Shown: positions 1 to 5,680 of the stretch, piece by piece
Position numbering within the stretch: the first letter of the stretch is position 1
Layout: the number at the start of each line of letters is the position of its first letter
DNA from: JBBKXP01 sp038251315
Lineage (GTDB): Bacteria; Pseudomonadota; Alphaproteobacteria; Rhodobacterales; Rhodobacteraceae
NCBI GenBank assembly: GCA_038251315.1
Contig: JBBSBK010000136.1
Location: 1-6,264, forward strand
Direction of reading: 5' to 3'
Length of the DNA: 6,264 bases
Translations under genes and position numbers: made by a program
Notes under the pieces: generated by a model
What the model was told of the DNA's origin: nothing
Seen by the model: only the letters and a program-made list of their open reading frames with translations
Database searches by the model: none

Positions 1-1421
1 CCACCCGGTGCCTGTGCCGGGGATCCCGGACGGCGAAAGTCCAGACCCAGCCGCTTTTCTCTGTCGCGCTCGCGGGCGATTTCTGCGTCGACCTGCTCGG
101 CGTCATAGCCGCGCTCGGCGATGGCTTGGGTGCGCGATTTCAGGCCCGCTTCGATCTGGGCGATCTCGGCATTGGCGTCCTTCAGCGGATCGACCCAATC
201 CCATTTCGTCGGTAGCCAGCGGCACGCGAGATAGTCGGCACGGCGGCGGTCATAGCCCGGCAGTCGCAGCCCACAGGCCAGAACAGCGACATCCATGAAC
301 CGCGCCCAGACCGGGCGGCACATTTGGAACACCATCACCGAATGCTGCCAGGCCGAGACGCGGCGGCGGAACTCGATCAACGAAAGCCGCGAGTTCGAGA
401 AGTTACCCTTGGCACCGTCATTGCTGAGATAACCATAGGGAATGCCCAGCGCCGCCGAGATTTGCAGCAAGGTGCGATACTGGAACGGCTCGTAAGTGGA
501 GCCGGAATCGGCCGGGGCGCTGACGGTGACGTCCTCGCCGGGATCCAGCCGCACGACCTGACCGGGTGCGACCTCATATTCCTCGTTAGGCGGGGCGAGC
601 GGATTATCCGGCGCGGGCGAGGTCACGAACATCGCATACATCGCCGCCACCTTTTTGCGGTCGAGTTCCGCGTCGTCGTACTGATCCAAGAGGAACAACT
701 TCACGATGGCGGGCGCAAAGCGCGACACGCCACGCAGCTGGCCAGCCTCCACCGGGTCGATTACATGCAGCACGTCCGCTGCGGGAACCCGGACGGTCTC
801 GCCGGAAAGCCCCGGATCGGTGCTATCGCCGGGATGGCGGCGCAGGAAGTGATAGGCCACGCGGCGACCGAGCAAATCAAACTCGATCCCTTGGCGGATG
901 ACATTGCCGTTGGCATCGAACGAGTTGTGCGCTAGCGGCAACATTTCTGACGGCAGCATCTGGATTTGCAGCGGCACCGCCAGACCATCCTCCGGTCGAC
1001 GCGGGCGGAACCGCAAGAACACCTCGCCGGTCATGAACACCTCGCGGGCAGCGCGACGCTGCAATCCATAGAAATCCGTCAGCCCTTCCGCATCGGCATC
1101 ATCAGTCCAAGCGAGCCACAGCCGCTGCACCGCGTCTTTTCGCGAGGCTTGGGGGATGGACGAGTTCGGGCTGATACCATCGCCGACCGTGTTGGCAGCC
1201 CAGCTTTCGATGGCGTTGGCGGCGTAACCGTTGTTGCGGACCAGCCAGCGCGCGCGTGCGTTCATCTCCGGACCTGACGCTGCGATCAGCGCATTCACAT
1301 GGGCGCGCGAAGTCACAAACCCTTTCAACCGGCGCTGGCCAGAGGTGGCATCGAACCCGCCCGGCACACCGTAACCGCCAACCCAAGCGCCGACACGCGC
1401 CCGCCAGTTGCTGGGTGCCAT
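1..1421 (-). CDS. Phage portal protein, lambda gpB family (C-terminus beyond window edge)
   Basis: Forms the ring at the capsid vertex through which the terminase pumps DNA and to which the connector and tail attach. I translated 473 residues from the ATG at 1421 with no stop before the left edge. Lambda portal is about 530 residues, so only a short C-terminal piece should be missing. Recognisable stretches include GEVFLRFRP (about 132-140), an HVIDPVEAGQLRGVSRFAP block (about 219-237, matching the family's GQ-RGV signature), YGYLSNDGAKGNFSNSR (about 329-345, the LS-D---NFS-SR signature), and KWDWVDPLKDANAE (about 406-419) followed by a long charged helix rich in E, R and A. The start is 2 nt after the stop of the gpW-like gene, with AAGGA 9 nt upstream. 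Position directly after terminase and gpW matches lambda order. Confidence in the family is high; the true C-terminus cannot be seen. Confidence 0.93.
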   Translation of the reverse strand, partial: MAPSNWRARVGAWVGGYGVPGGFDATSGQRRLKGFVTSRAHVNALIAASGPEMNARARWLVRNNGYAANAIESWAANTVGDGISPNSSIPQASRKDAVQRLWLAWTDDADAEGLTDFYGLQRRAAREVFMTGEVFLRFRPRRPEDGLAVPLQIQMLPSEMLPLAHNSFDANGNVIRQGIEFDLLGRRVAYHFLRRHPGDSTDPGLSGETVRVPAADVLHVIDPVEAGQLRGVSRFAPAIVKLFLLDQYDDAELDRKKVAAMYAMFVTSPAPDNPLAPPNEEYEVAPGQVVRLDPGEDVTVSAPADSGSTYEPFQYRTLLQISAALGIPYGYLSNDGAKGNFSNSRLSLIEFRRRVSAWQHSVMVFQMCRPVWARFMDVAVLACGLRLPGYDRRRADYLACRWLPTKWDWVDPLKDANAEIAQIEAGLKSRTQAIAERGYDAEQVDAEIARERDREKRLGLDFRRPGSPAQAPG

Positions 1422-1423
1422 GG

Positions 1424-1639
1424 TCACAAGTCCTTCGAAGCGAAGGGCCGCGATACCCGCGACCGGGCCACGGTGGTGTCAGCCGCTGCAATCCGCCGCT
1501 CCAGATCGAAGATCGCCATGGCCAGTTCGGCGTCGGAACCATAGGTGATCTGGCGCCCGTCATAGGTGACCTGTCGCACCCCGCCAAAGCGCATGCCCAA
1601 AAGGGCCGCCAGCAGGGCCTGCATTTCAGCCAGAGTCAT
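1424..1639 (-). CDS. gpW-like head-tail joining protein
   Basis: Predicted 71-residue homologue of lambda gpW (68 residues), which joins the portal vertex after packaging and is needed before the tail can attach. The protein begins MTLAEMQALLAALL, has a short central segment with VTYDGRQITY (about 24-33) suggesting a beta-hairpin, then a second helix ELAMAIFDLERRIAA (about 38-52) and a basic tail. This alpha-beta-beta-alpha pattern and the length fit gpW. I chose the ATG at 1639, 5 nt after the terminase stop, because GAGG lies 8 nt upstream and the length matches the family. A longer in-frame reading to 1792 would run inside the terminase gene. The portal gene follows after 2 nt, so the three are probably translationally coupled. 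Identification rests on size, shape and position. Confidence 0.85.
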   Translation of the reverse strand: MTLAEMQALLAALLGMRFGGVRQVTYDGRQITYGSDAELAMAIFDLERRIAAADTTVARSRVSRPFASKDL

Positions 1640-1644
1640 TGACG

Positions 1645-3687
1645 CTACCTCATGTATTTCGGGGTCACCGCGCCGGGTCGGCGGCGGCGGGGTGTCAGAA
1701 TGGTTCCAGCCGTGGGCACAGTCGGTTCGGGCGGTGCCGCGACCACAGGTTGCTTGGTTTGCACGCCCGCTTGCGCCTCCAGCGACCGCCAAGTGGCTTC
1801 ATCCCAACGGTCGGCGCCGAGGATCCATGCGGCGGCGCGGGCATAGACCCGACAGTCGAGCGCCTCGTTGCGCTCGCGCATCTTCTGCCATTCCTGATGG
1901 CCAAAGCCGCGCTTGTTGCGGACGGTCACCATTTGCTCGGCCACCAGCTGCTTCAGCCATTCGGTGTCGGCCCAGTTTGGCAAGTGCATCGTGCCGGGGG
2001 CATCGCAGACGCCCAAGCTCCGTTCTTCATCACTGGGCCGCTCCAGCCGCAGAAAGCGGTAGGTTTCGGCCTTGAAGGTCGACACGGCGATGGTCCAAAG
2101 TCGTGCGCCCCGCCGTAAACGTTTTCCGCCGATGGTGGCATCGACAAAGGTCGGCCCCGACACCGGGGTCGAGCGGTTGAAGCTTTCAACGCCCTTGATC
2201 GGTATGGCCTGCGCGTAGCCAACCGCCCGCGACCAGGCATAGACGGCTGGGGCTTCATAGCCGGTGTCGATGGCGAGTTTGGACAGCTGCATGACGGCAC
2301 CGCTTTCATGCGCCCAAGTGCGGCCAAGCAAAGCTGTCAGTTTATCCCATGCGCCCGGATCCTCCGGCCCGCCCGGAATGACGATGTGCTCGACGAGCCA
2401 GCTTTCCAAACCCCGGCCCCAGGCCCAGATGTCGACCTCGATACGGTCCTTCTGCACATCGGCCCCAGCGGTCAGGAACAGGCCCAGATGCGGCACGGTT
2501 GCAGCGAACACTTCACGGCGATCCGCCAGACGCTGCCATTCCGGTGCATCGCCCGACTCCACCCATGTCTCGCCCAAGAGCGTGTTTCGGGCGGCCCGAA
2601 GCATCTCTTCGGAGCCTTGCGCCGCCAGCCAGTCCCGCGCGATCTGCCCCCAGCTTTTCCACCCCAGCGGCGAGTAGAGTGCCGAGATATGGAAGCCGAT
2701 GGAATGCGGATCGGCCGAGACTGCCGTTGCCCGCCATTCGCCCTGTTCCAGCATGCGGGTCTTGTGATGCTCGGCGATGGGCTGTTCGCAGCCCTCGCAA
2801 CAATAGGCGGCGGTCTCCGGCTGACCCTTGTCCCAGCGCAGCCGCTCAAACTGCAGCCACTGCATGTGGCCACAATGTGGGCATGGCACGAAGTAGCGGC
2901 GCTGGTCGGACGCCTCATATTCGCGCTCGATCCGGCTGATGCCCCGGATTGTCGGGGTCGACACCATGAAGACCTTGCGACGGTGCGAGAAGGTCGTGGT
3001 CCGTGCTTCGGCCAGCGTGATCGGGTCGCCTTCCTCGTCAGCCGAGGCCGGATAGGCGTCGACCTCGTCCAGAAATATGTAGCGCGCGGGCATCGAGCGC
3101 AGTCCGGTGGCCGAGTTCGCCCCGGTCAGCACCAGGATGCCGCCGGGAAACTCCTTGGACAGCATCGAATTGCCCGCGTCGCGCGACCGGGCGGGGTTTA
3201 CCCGTTCCCGCAGGGCGGGGCTGTCAGCAATCAGCGGATCCAGCCGCCCGCGCGAGGTGCGCTTGGCCATCTCCAACGTCGGCAGCACCGCCAGCATCGG
3301 CCCCGGCGCGTGATGGATCACAAAGCCGATCCAGTTGTTGCCCGCCTCGGTCGCACCAACCTGCGCCGCCTTCATGAAGCTGACCCGCTGCGCCGGGTGG
3401 CGTGGCGACAGGGCATCCATGATTTCACGCAGATACGGGGTCCGAGCGGTGCGATACTGTCCAGGCTCGGCCGAGGCGCGCGACGACAGTTTGCGGTGCT
3501 GGTCGGCCCATTCCGACACCGTCAGGTCCGGGTCGGGGCGCATCCCACGGCGCCAGAAGCGCCGGATGTCGTCCGCACCATCGAACCCCAGATCGAGATC
3601 GTCGATCAACTGGTCTGCGATCAGATTGTTGTCATCACCCGAGGTTGACACGAAGATCGGCAAGGGCGTCGAGTTGCTGTCTGACAT
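1645..3687 (-). CDS. terL: Phage terminase large subunit, lambda gpA (GpA) family
   Basis: ATP-driven packaging motor and nuclease that cuts concatemeric phage DNA and translocates it into the procapsid through the portal. The 680 residues compare with 641 in lambda gpA. The N-terminal ATPase has a deviant Walker A, KAAQVGATEAGNN (106-118), where K106 should correspond to the lambda motif lysine, and a Walker B, YIFLDEVD (203-210), with a DE pair. MVSTPTIRG (241-249) is the likely coupling motif. A CxxC...CxxC zinc-ribbon-like insert uses C269/C272 and C297/C300. Candidate metal-binding acids of the nuclease are D410 (GADVQKDR), D474 (IDTGYEAPAVY) and D611 (NEALDCRVYA). The C-terminus is a Pro-rich, Arg-rich tail with an RRRR run at 667-670. 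The ATG at 3687 overlaps the upstream gene by 53 nt with a modest GGAAG just before it; a GTG at 3651 is the alternative start. No frameshift or lost motif was seen, so it is probably functional. Confidence 0.97.
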   Translation of the reverse strand: MSDSNSTPLPIFVSTSGDDNNLIADQLIDDLDLGFDGADDIRRFWRRGMRPDPDLTVSEWADQHRKLSSRASAEPGQYRTARTPYLREIMDALSPRHPAQRVSFMKAAQVGATEAGNNWIGFVIHHAPGPMLAVLPTLEMAKRTSRGRLDPLIADSPALRERVNPARSRDAGNSMLSKEFPGGILVLTGANSATGLRSMPARYIFLDEVDAYPASADEEGDPITLAEARTTTFSHRRKVFMVSTPTIRGISRIEREYEASDQRRYFVPCPHCGHMQWLQFERLRWDKGQPETAAYCCEGCEQPIAEHHKTRMLEQGEWRATAVSADPHSIGFHISALYSPLGWKSWGQIARDWLAAQGSEEMLRAARNTLLGETWVESGDAPEWQRLADRREVFAATVPHLGLFLTAGADVQKDRIEVDIWAWGRGLESWLVEHIVIPGGPEDPGAWDKLTALLGRTWAHESGAVMQLSKLAIDTGYEAPAVYAWSRAVGYAQAIPIKGVESFNRSTPVSGPTFVDATIGGKRLRRGARLWTIAVSTFKAETYRFLRLERPSDEERSLGVCDAPGTMHLPNWADTEWLKQLVAEQMVTVRNKRGFGHQEWQKMRERNEALDCRVYARAAAWILGADRWDEATWRSLEAQAGVQTKQPVVAAPPEPTVPTAGTILTPRRRRPGAVTPKYMR

Positions 3688-4267
3688 GGGCTTCCAGCAC
3701 CCTCTGCAGGATCGCTGCCTCGATCATCACCGGTCGCTCCGGTCGCGCCGGTTTGCCGGATTGCTTTTCCACCTCCGCCGTCACTTCGGCGGCCATCAGC
3801 GCCGCCACTCTGCTGGGCCAAGTCACCCAAGTGTCGCGCTCCTGCCGCGCCAGCCGGAACACCAGCGTTTCCGCCCGCGCCCGGTCGACCAGCGCGCCCT
3901 TCTTCTTCTGGATTGCCAGATGGCGTTCCTGCGCCTTCAGCACCTCATTGGCGGTCCTGGCCTGCAGGAAAGTCGTGCCAGCGCCTGTGACCGGCGGCAC
4001 CAGGCCGTTCTCGCGCAGGGTATCGCCGACGGCCGACAGCGCAGTGTCAGGAACCGGTTTCAGTTTGGGTGCCGGTGGCGGGGGCTTCGTTGCCGCAGTG
4101 CGCTGCTTGGCCGGATCTGTCGTCGCGCCGCGCAGCGCGTCTGAGGCTGCGGCATCAATCGAACCATCGGCGTGCTGCACCAGCCGCCCGCTGTCCTTGG
4201 CTTTCTGGATCGCGCCACGCGACAGCCCGACATGCGCGGCGTATTGGCGCTCAGACATGCCTTCCAT
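3635..4267 (-). CDS. terS: Terminase small subunit-like DNA-packaging protein with N-terminal HTH
   Basis: First gene of the packaging operon, predicted to recognise the phage packaging site and load the large terminase. The 210-residue protein starts with a helix-turn-helix-like segment (about 4-30, SERQYAAHVGLSRGAIQKAK then SGRLV) like the winged-helix start of lambda Nu1. A Pro/Lys-rich linker follows (about 60-74, with PPPPAP). Residues about 100-170 form a charged helical segment (ANEVLKAQERHLAIQKKKGA, then an RxERDxW motif), a likely oligomerisation region. Proteins of this shape before gpA-type terminases are sometimes annotated 'elements of external origin'. I chose ATG 4267 because GGAG lies 7 nt upstream; the ATG at 4258 has purines only 1-2 nt away. 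It is longer than Nu1 (181 residues). The role is inferred from the HTH, position and architecture, not from strong sequence identity. Confidence 0.82.
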   Translation of the reverse strand: MEGMSERQYAAHVGLSRGAIQKAKDSGRLVQHADGSIDAAASDALRGATTDPAKQRTAATKPPPPAPKLKPVPDTALSAVGDTLRENGLVPPVTGAGTTFLQARTANEVLKAQERHLAIQKKKGALVDRARAETLVFRLARQERDTWVTWPSRVAALMAAEVTAEVEKQSGKPARPERPVMIEAAILQRVLEAHVRQQLDALADLRVNLG

Positions 4268-4299
4268 TGCGTACTCCGATTATCATTCAAAACCATAGA

Positions 4300-4316
4300 C
4301 TTATTCAGTTGATAAG
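4300..4316. repeat. 17-bp dyad CTTAT-N7-ATAAG, candidate operator
   Basis: An inverted repeat with perfect 5-bp arms (CTTAT and ATAAG) separated by 7 bp lies in the AT-rich part of the divergent intergenic region. The size and spacing would suit a dimeric helix-turn-helix repressor, and the position would let one protein act on both transcription units. Five-bp arms can arise by chance in 100 bp of AT-rich DNA, so this is only a candidate. Confidence 0.3.
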
Positions 4317-4319
4317 CAT

Positions 4320-4372
4320 CCGGACCGGAGCGAACGTGATCTTGTAACGACCCACCCGAACCGGAGCAAACG
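4320..4372 (+). repeat. Imperfect direct repeat of a ribosome-binding/start region
   Basis: The 17-mers at 4320-4336 and 4356-4372 match at 15 of 17 positions (CCGGACCGGAGCGAACG against CCGAACCGGAGCAAACG), 36 bp apart. Similarity resumes further on, with ACGACCCA shared at 4347-4354 and 4377-4384. The second copy carries the GGAG and start of the 4375 gene. In the first copy the same GGAG is followed by GTG ATC TTG TAA (4336-4347), a three-codon open frame. It looks like a tandem duplication of a translation start in which the upstream copy has decayed or become a tiny leader. Confidence 0.6.
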
Positions 4373-4374
4373 CC

Positions 4375-4590
4375 ATGACGACCCAGACCAAACCCACCCC
4401 CGAAGCCCTGCTGTTAGCAATCGCGCAGACGCATTTCCCCAACCTTGAGACGCTGGAAACCCGCAATAGCGATGGCCTCGACTTCCACGATGTCGCCGTC
4501 TGGGCGATACGCGCCGCCATTGAAGATGCCTTTGAGGCCGGACGCATCGCCGGTGCCAAGGCCATGCTCGCCGCCGCAACCTCTCGCTGA
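4375..4590 (+). CDS. Small protein, DUF6900-like
   Basis: A 71-residue acidic protein of unknown function, first gene of the rightward cassette. The core reads ALLLAIAQTHF (11-21), then LETLETRNSDGLDFHDV (24-40), then a helix AVWAIRAAIEDAFEAGR (41-57). The LETRNSD-LDFHDV-VW pattern matches what I remember of the DUF6900 family, found as short proteins in proteobacterial genomes and mobile elements; a profile search is needed to confirm this. The ATG has GGAG 8 nt upstream (4363-4366). No signal peptide, membrane segment or catalytic motif is visible. It is followed by the next gene after 12 nt, with that gene's AAGGA directly after this stop, so they are probably co-transcribed. It reads as a complete, cytoplasmic, mostly helical protein. 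Confidence 0.8.
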   Translation: MTTQTKPTPEALLLAIAQTHFPNLETLETRNSDGLDFHDVAVWAIRAAIEDAFEAGRIAGAKAMLAAATSR

Positions 4591-4602
4591 AAGGATCAGA
4601 CC

Positions 4603-4818
4603 ATGGCCATCACCACCATCCGCATCGACATTGCCACACTGCCAGACCATCTCGACCGCAGCCGCCTGAACAGTGTCGCTGCCAGCATCGAGGAAGCCCT
4701 GAAAGACGCAGGGATCAAGGCCGACTGCTCGGACCTGTTCTCGCACCTCAAGATCGAACTGCCGACAGCACAGCTTGCTGCCGCCAGCGCCGTGTTGGTC
4801 GATCTGCAGCTGATCTGA
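4603..4818 (+). CDS. Small hypothetical protein
   Basis: I do not recognise this 71-residue protein. It opens with a short likely beta-strand (ITTIRIDIATL, 3-13), followed by a helix (about 17-35, LDRSRLNSVAASIEEALKDA) and a second strand-helix unit (LFSHLKIELPTAQLAAASAVLVDL, split about 45-54 and 55-69). This would suit a small alpha/beta fold. AAGGA at 4591-4595 lies 7 nt before the ATG. The TGA stop at 4816-4818 also starts the GAGG ribosome-binding site of the next gene, whose ATG is 9 nt downstream, a spacing that favours translational coupling. No membrane segment or nucleic-acid-binding motif is evident. Confidence 0.75.
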   Translation: MAITTIRIDIATLPDHLDRSRLNSVAASIEEALKDAGIKADCSDLFSHLKIELPTAQLAAASAVLVDLQLI

Positions 4819-4827
4819 GGCAGACCG

Positions 4828-5124
4828 ATGAGCACACGCGCGCAGATCGCCATCCAGATCAACCCCGAGGACTGGGCCCATGTTTACGTCCACTTCGACG
4901 GCTACCCCGCCCACATGTTGCCCGCGCTGGCACGCTGGAAGCCGGAAGACATCCTCGCCGCCCGCGAAATCCGGCAGGTCACGTCCGAGGCGCTCGATTG
5001 CTTCAGCCCGCCGCGCGATCCCCGCATCCTGCCGCGCCCGACGCGGGAGTTTGTCCATCTTTACATGTGGATCGGATGCCAGTGGGTGGCGGTTGTGCCG
5101 CAGGCCGATGCGGGCAGAGTCTAA
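4828..5124 (+). CDS. MSTRA...HFDGYP phage-type hypothetical protein
   Basis: A 98-residue protein. The N-terminal pattern MSTRAQIAI (1-9), then VYVHFDGYPAHMLPAL (19-34), resembles a recurring group of short phage and plasmid proteins that start MSTR-xxIxI and carry a Y-H-DGYP motif; their function is unknown to me. The middle (about 38-56) is helical and charged. The C-terminal part has aromatic strands (FVHLYMWIGCQWVAVV, about 75-90), which look like a buried beta core and not a membrane helix. GAGG at 4817-4820 sits 7 nt before the ATG and overlaps the stop of the preceding gene. It closes the first triplet of the cassette, and a 102-bp gap follows. The conserved D in DGYP could be a metal or active-site residue, but this is conjecture. 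Confidence 0.78.
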   Translation: MSTRAQIAIQINPEDWAHVYVHFDGYPAHMLPALARWKPEDILAAREIRQVTSEALDCFSPPRDPRILPRPTREFVHLYMWIGCQWVAVVPQADAGRV

Positions 5125-5226
5125 TCAGAAAGCACTGATATTGCTCGGATTTGCCTACACTAGCCGCCCCACCAGAGCGATGGTGATTACACAGAAACGA
5201 TGCAACTCACCGAAGGACGACACGCC
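5125..5226 (+). other. 102-bp gap inside the small-gene cassette
   Basis: This is the longest non-coding stretch among otherwise tightly spaced genes. It contains TACACT at 5155-5160, which resembles a -10 box, but no matching -35 at 16-18 nt, and the AAGGA (5213-5217) of the next gene at its end. An ATG at 5200 is in frame with the next gene but has no Shine-Dalgarno. I see no hairpin, tRNA or other RNA gene. It may hold a second promoter or mark a junction between two joined gene groups. Confidence 0.3.
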
Positions 5227-5454
5227 ATGACCACCCGCCGCGCGACCGACAACACCAAAGCCCTCGACGCTTTCATGACCACAAAGTTCCAGATCGACGC
5301 GATGCTGGAGCGTCTGAAGGCCCTTAGCGACGACCATTTCGAGACCCACCCCGACGAGATCAACTGGGGCGATATCGGCACCCTGAACCACTACGCCAGC
5401 CTGCTGCGTCAGATCACCGACAGCGCATTCAGAGAGGGCGAACATGCCGCTTGA
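5227..5454 (+). CDS. Small hypothetical protein (start at 5227 preferred)
   Basis: A 75-residue acidic, mainly helical protein that I cannot assign to a named family. Visible segments are a basic start MTTRRATDNTK (1-11), a helix KFQIDAMLERLKALSDDHF (20-38), a loop with HPDEINWGDIGTLNHY (41-56) and a final helix ASLLRQITDSAFREGE (57-72). The DHF...P-E-NWGD-G-L pattern recalls short hypothetical proteins of alphaproteobacterial mobile DNA. An in-frame ATG at 5200 would add nine residues, but AAGGA 9 nt before the 5227 ATG and the shared start motif ACACGCCATGACC, identical at 5674-5686, support 5227. Its end overlaps the next gene by 11 nt, which suggests translational coupling and matched amounts of the two proteins. 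Confidence 0.78.
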   Translation: MTTRRATDNTKALDAFMTTKFQIDAMLERLKALSDDHFETHPDEINWGDIGTLNHYASLLRQITDSAFREGEHAA

Positions 5455-5668
5455 TCCCGCCCAGCGCCATCAGATCGAACAGGACGCCATCACCGCCGCA
5501 TGGGAGGCCGAACGCCTCGCCGCCTGCGACGACGCCATCGCCCTGTTGCGCGAGATCGCCGATCTGCAAACCGACGATGACGGCGTTGTCATCCTTGGGG
5601 CCGACGAGACTGGCCGCAACGATCTGCTCACCCGGATCAACGCCTTCCTTTCCGAACACGACCAATAA
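5444..5668 (+). CDS. Small acidic hypothetical protein
   Basis: An unrecognised 74-residue protein, clearly acidic. It has a long N-terminal helix (about 4-40, including QRHQIEQDAITAAWEAERL and ALLREIADL), then a short loop or strand DDDGVVILGAD (44-54), and a C-terminal helix RNDLLTRINAFLSE (58-71). The start lies inside the preceding gene (11-nt overlap), with GAGG at 5434-5437 placed 6 nt before the ATG. It is therefore translated by re-initiation or from its own site within the upstream coding region. The stop is 12 nt before the DUF3489 gene, whose AAGGA overlaps the end of this TAA region. No enzymatic or membrane motif is seen. The helical make-up would suit a protein-binding partner, possibly of the overlapping upstream product. 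Confidence 0.77.
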   Translation: MPLDPAQRHQIEQDAITAAWEAERLAACDDAIALLREIADLQTDDDGVVILGADETGRNDLLTRINAFLSEHDQ

Positions 5669-5680
5669 AAGGAACACGCC

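Larger units (their letters stand above)
4268..4374. promoter_or_regulatory. Divergent intergenic region between packaging operon and small-gene cassette
   Basis: This 107-bp gap is the only place where promoters for the leftward packaging genes and the rightward small genes could both lie close to their first genes. Its part nearest the terminase genes (about 4279-4316) is clearly richer in A and T than the surroundings. I found no convincing sigma-70 pair in either direction. TTGATA at 4309-4314 resembles a -35 box, but no good -10 follows at 16-18 nt. A GATAAT on the minus strand (4284-4279) would place the RNA start inside the ribosome-binding site. The region also holds a dyad (4300-4316) and a direct repeat (4320-4372). 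The regulatory role is inferred from layout. Confidence 0.5.

Noticed and set aside
324..935. Plus-strand open frame of 203 codons at the left end
   Set aside because: The minus strand here encodes an uninterrupted lambda-type portal protein with conserved signatures; this is its antisense shadow.
1424..1792. Extension of the gpW-like gene upstream to 1792
   Set aside because: It would overlap the large terminase by nearly 150 nt and exceed the family length; the ATG at 1639 has a good Shine-Dalgarno.
3633..3637. TGATG stop-start overlap at the end of the small terminase gene
   Set aside because: The ATG here is not in the large-terminase frame, so it cannot be that gene's start.
2308..3648. 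Long plus-strand open frame (446 codons) opposite the large terminase
   Set aside because: It is antisense to a gene with clear family motifs; long antisense frames are expected in GC-rich coding DNA, and the product shows no recognisable domain.
1..4267. Gene transfer agent (RcGTA-like) cluster, common in Rhodobacterales
   Set aside because: From memory, RcGTA uses an HK97-like terminase and portal; the gpA-type terminase, gpW and lambda-B-type portal here do not fit.
4279..4284. GATAAT on the minus strand as a -10 box for the packaging operon
   Set aside because: The transcript would begin at or inside the GGAG ribosome-binding site, and the -35 partner is poor.
4414..5058. Minus-strand open frame of 214 codons across the first three cassette genes
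   Set aside because: Three tightly spaced plus-strand genes, each with a Shine-Dalgarno and one or more family-like motifs, explain this stretch better; the antisense product is Gly/Asp-rich with no familiar motif.
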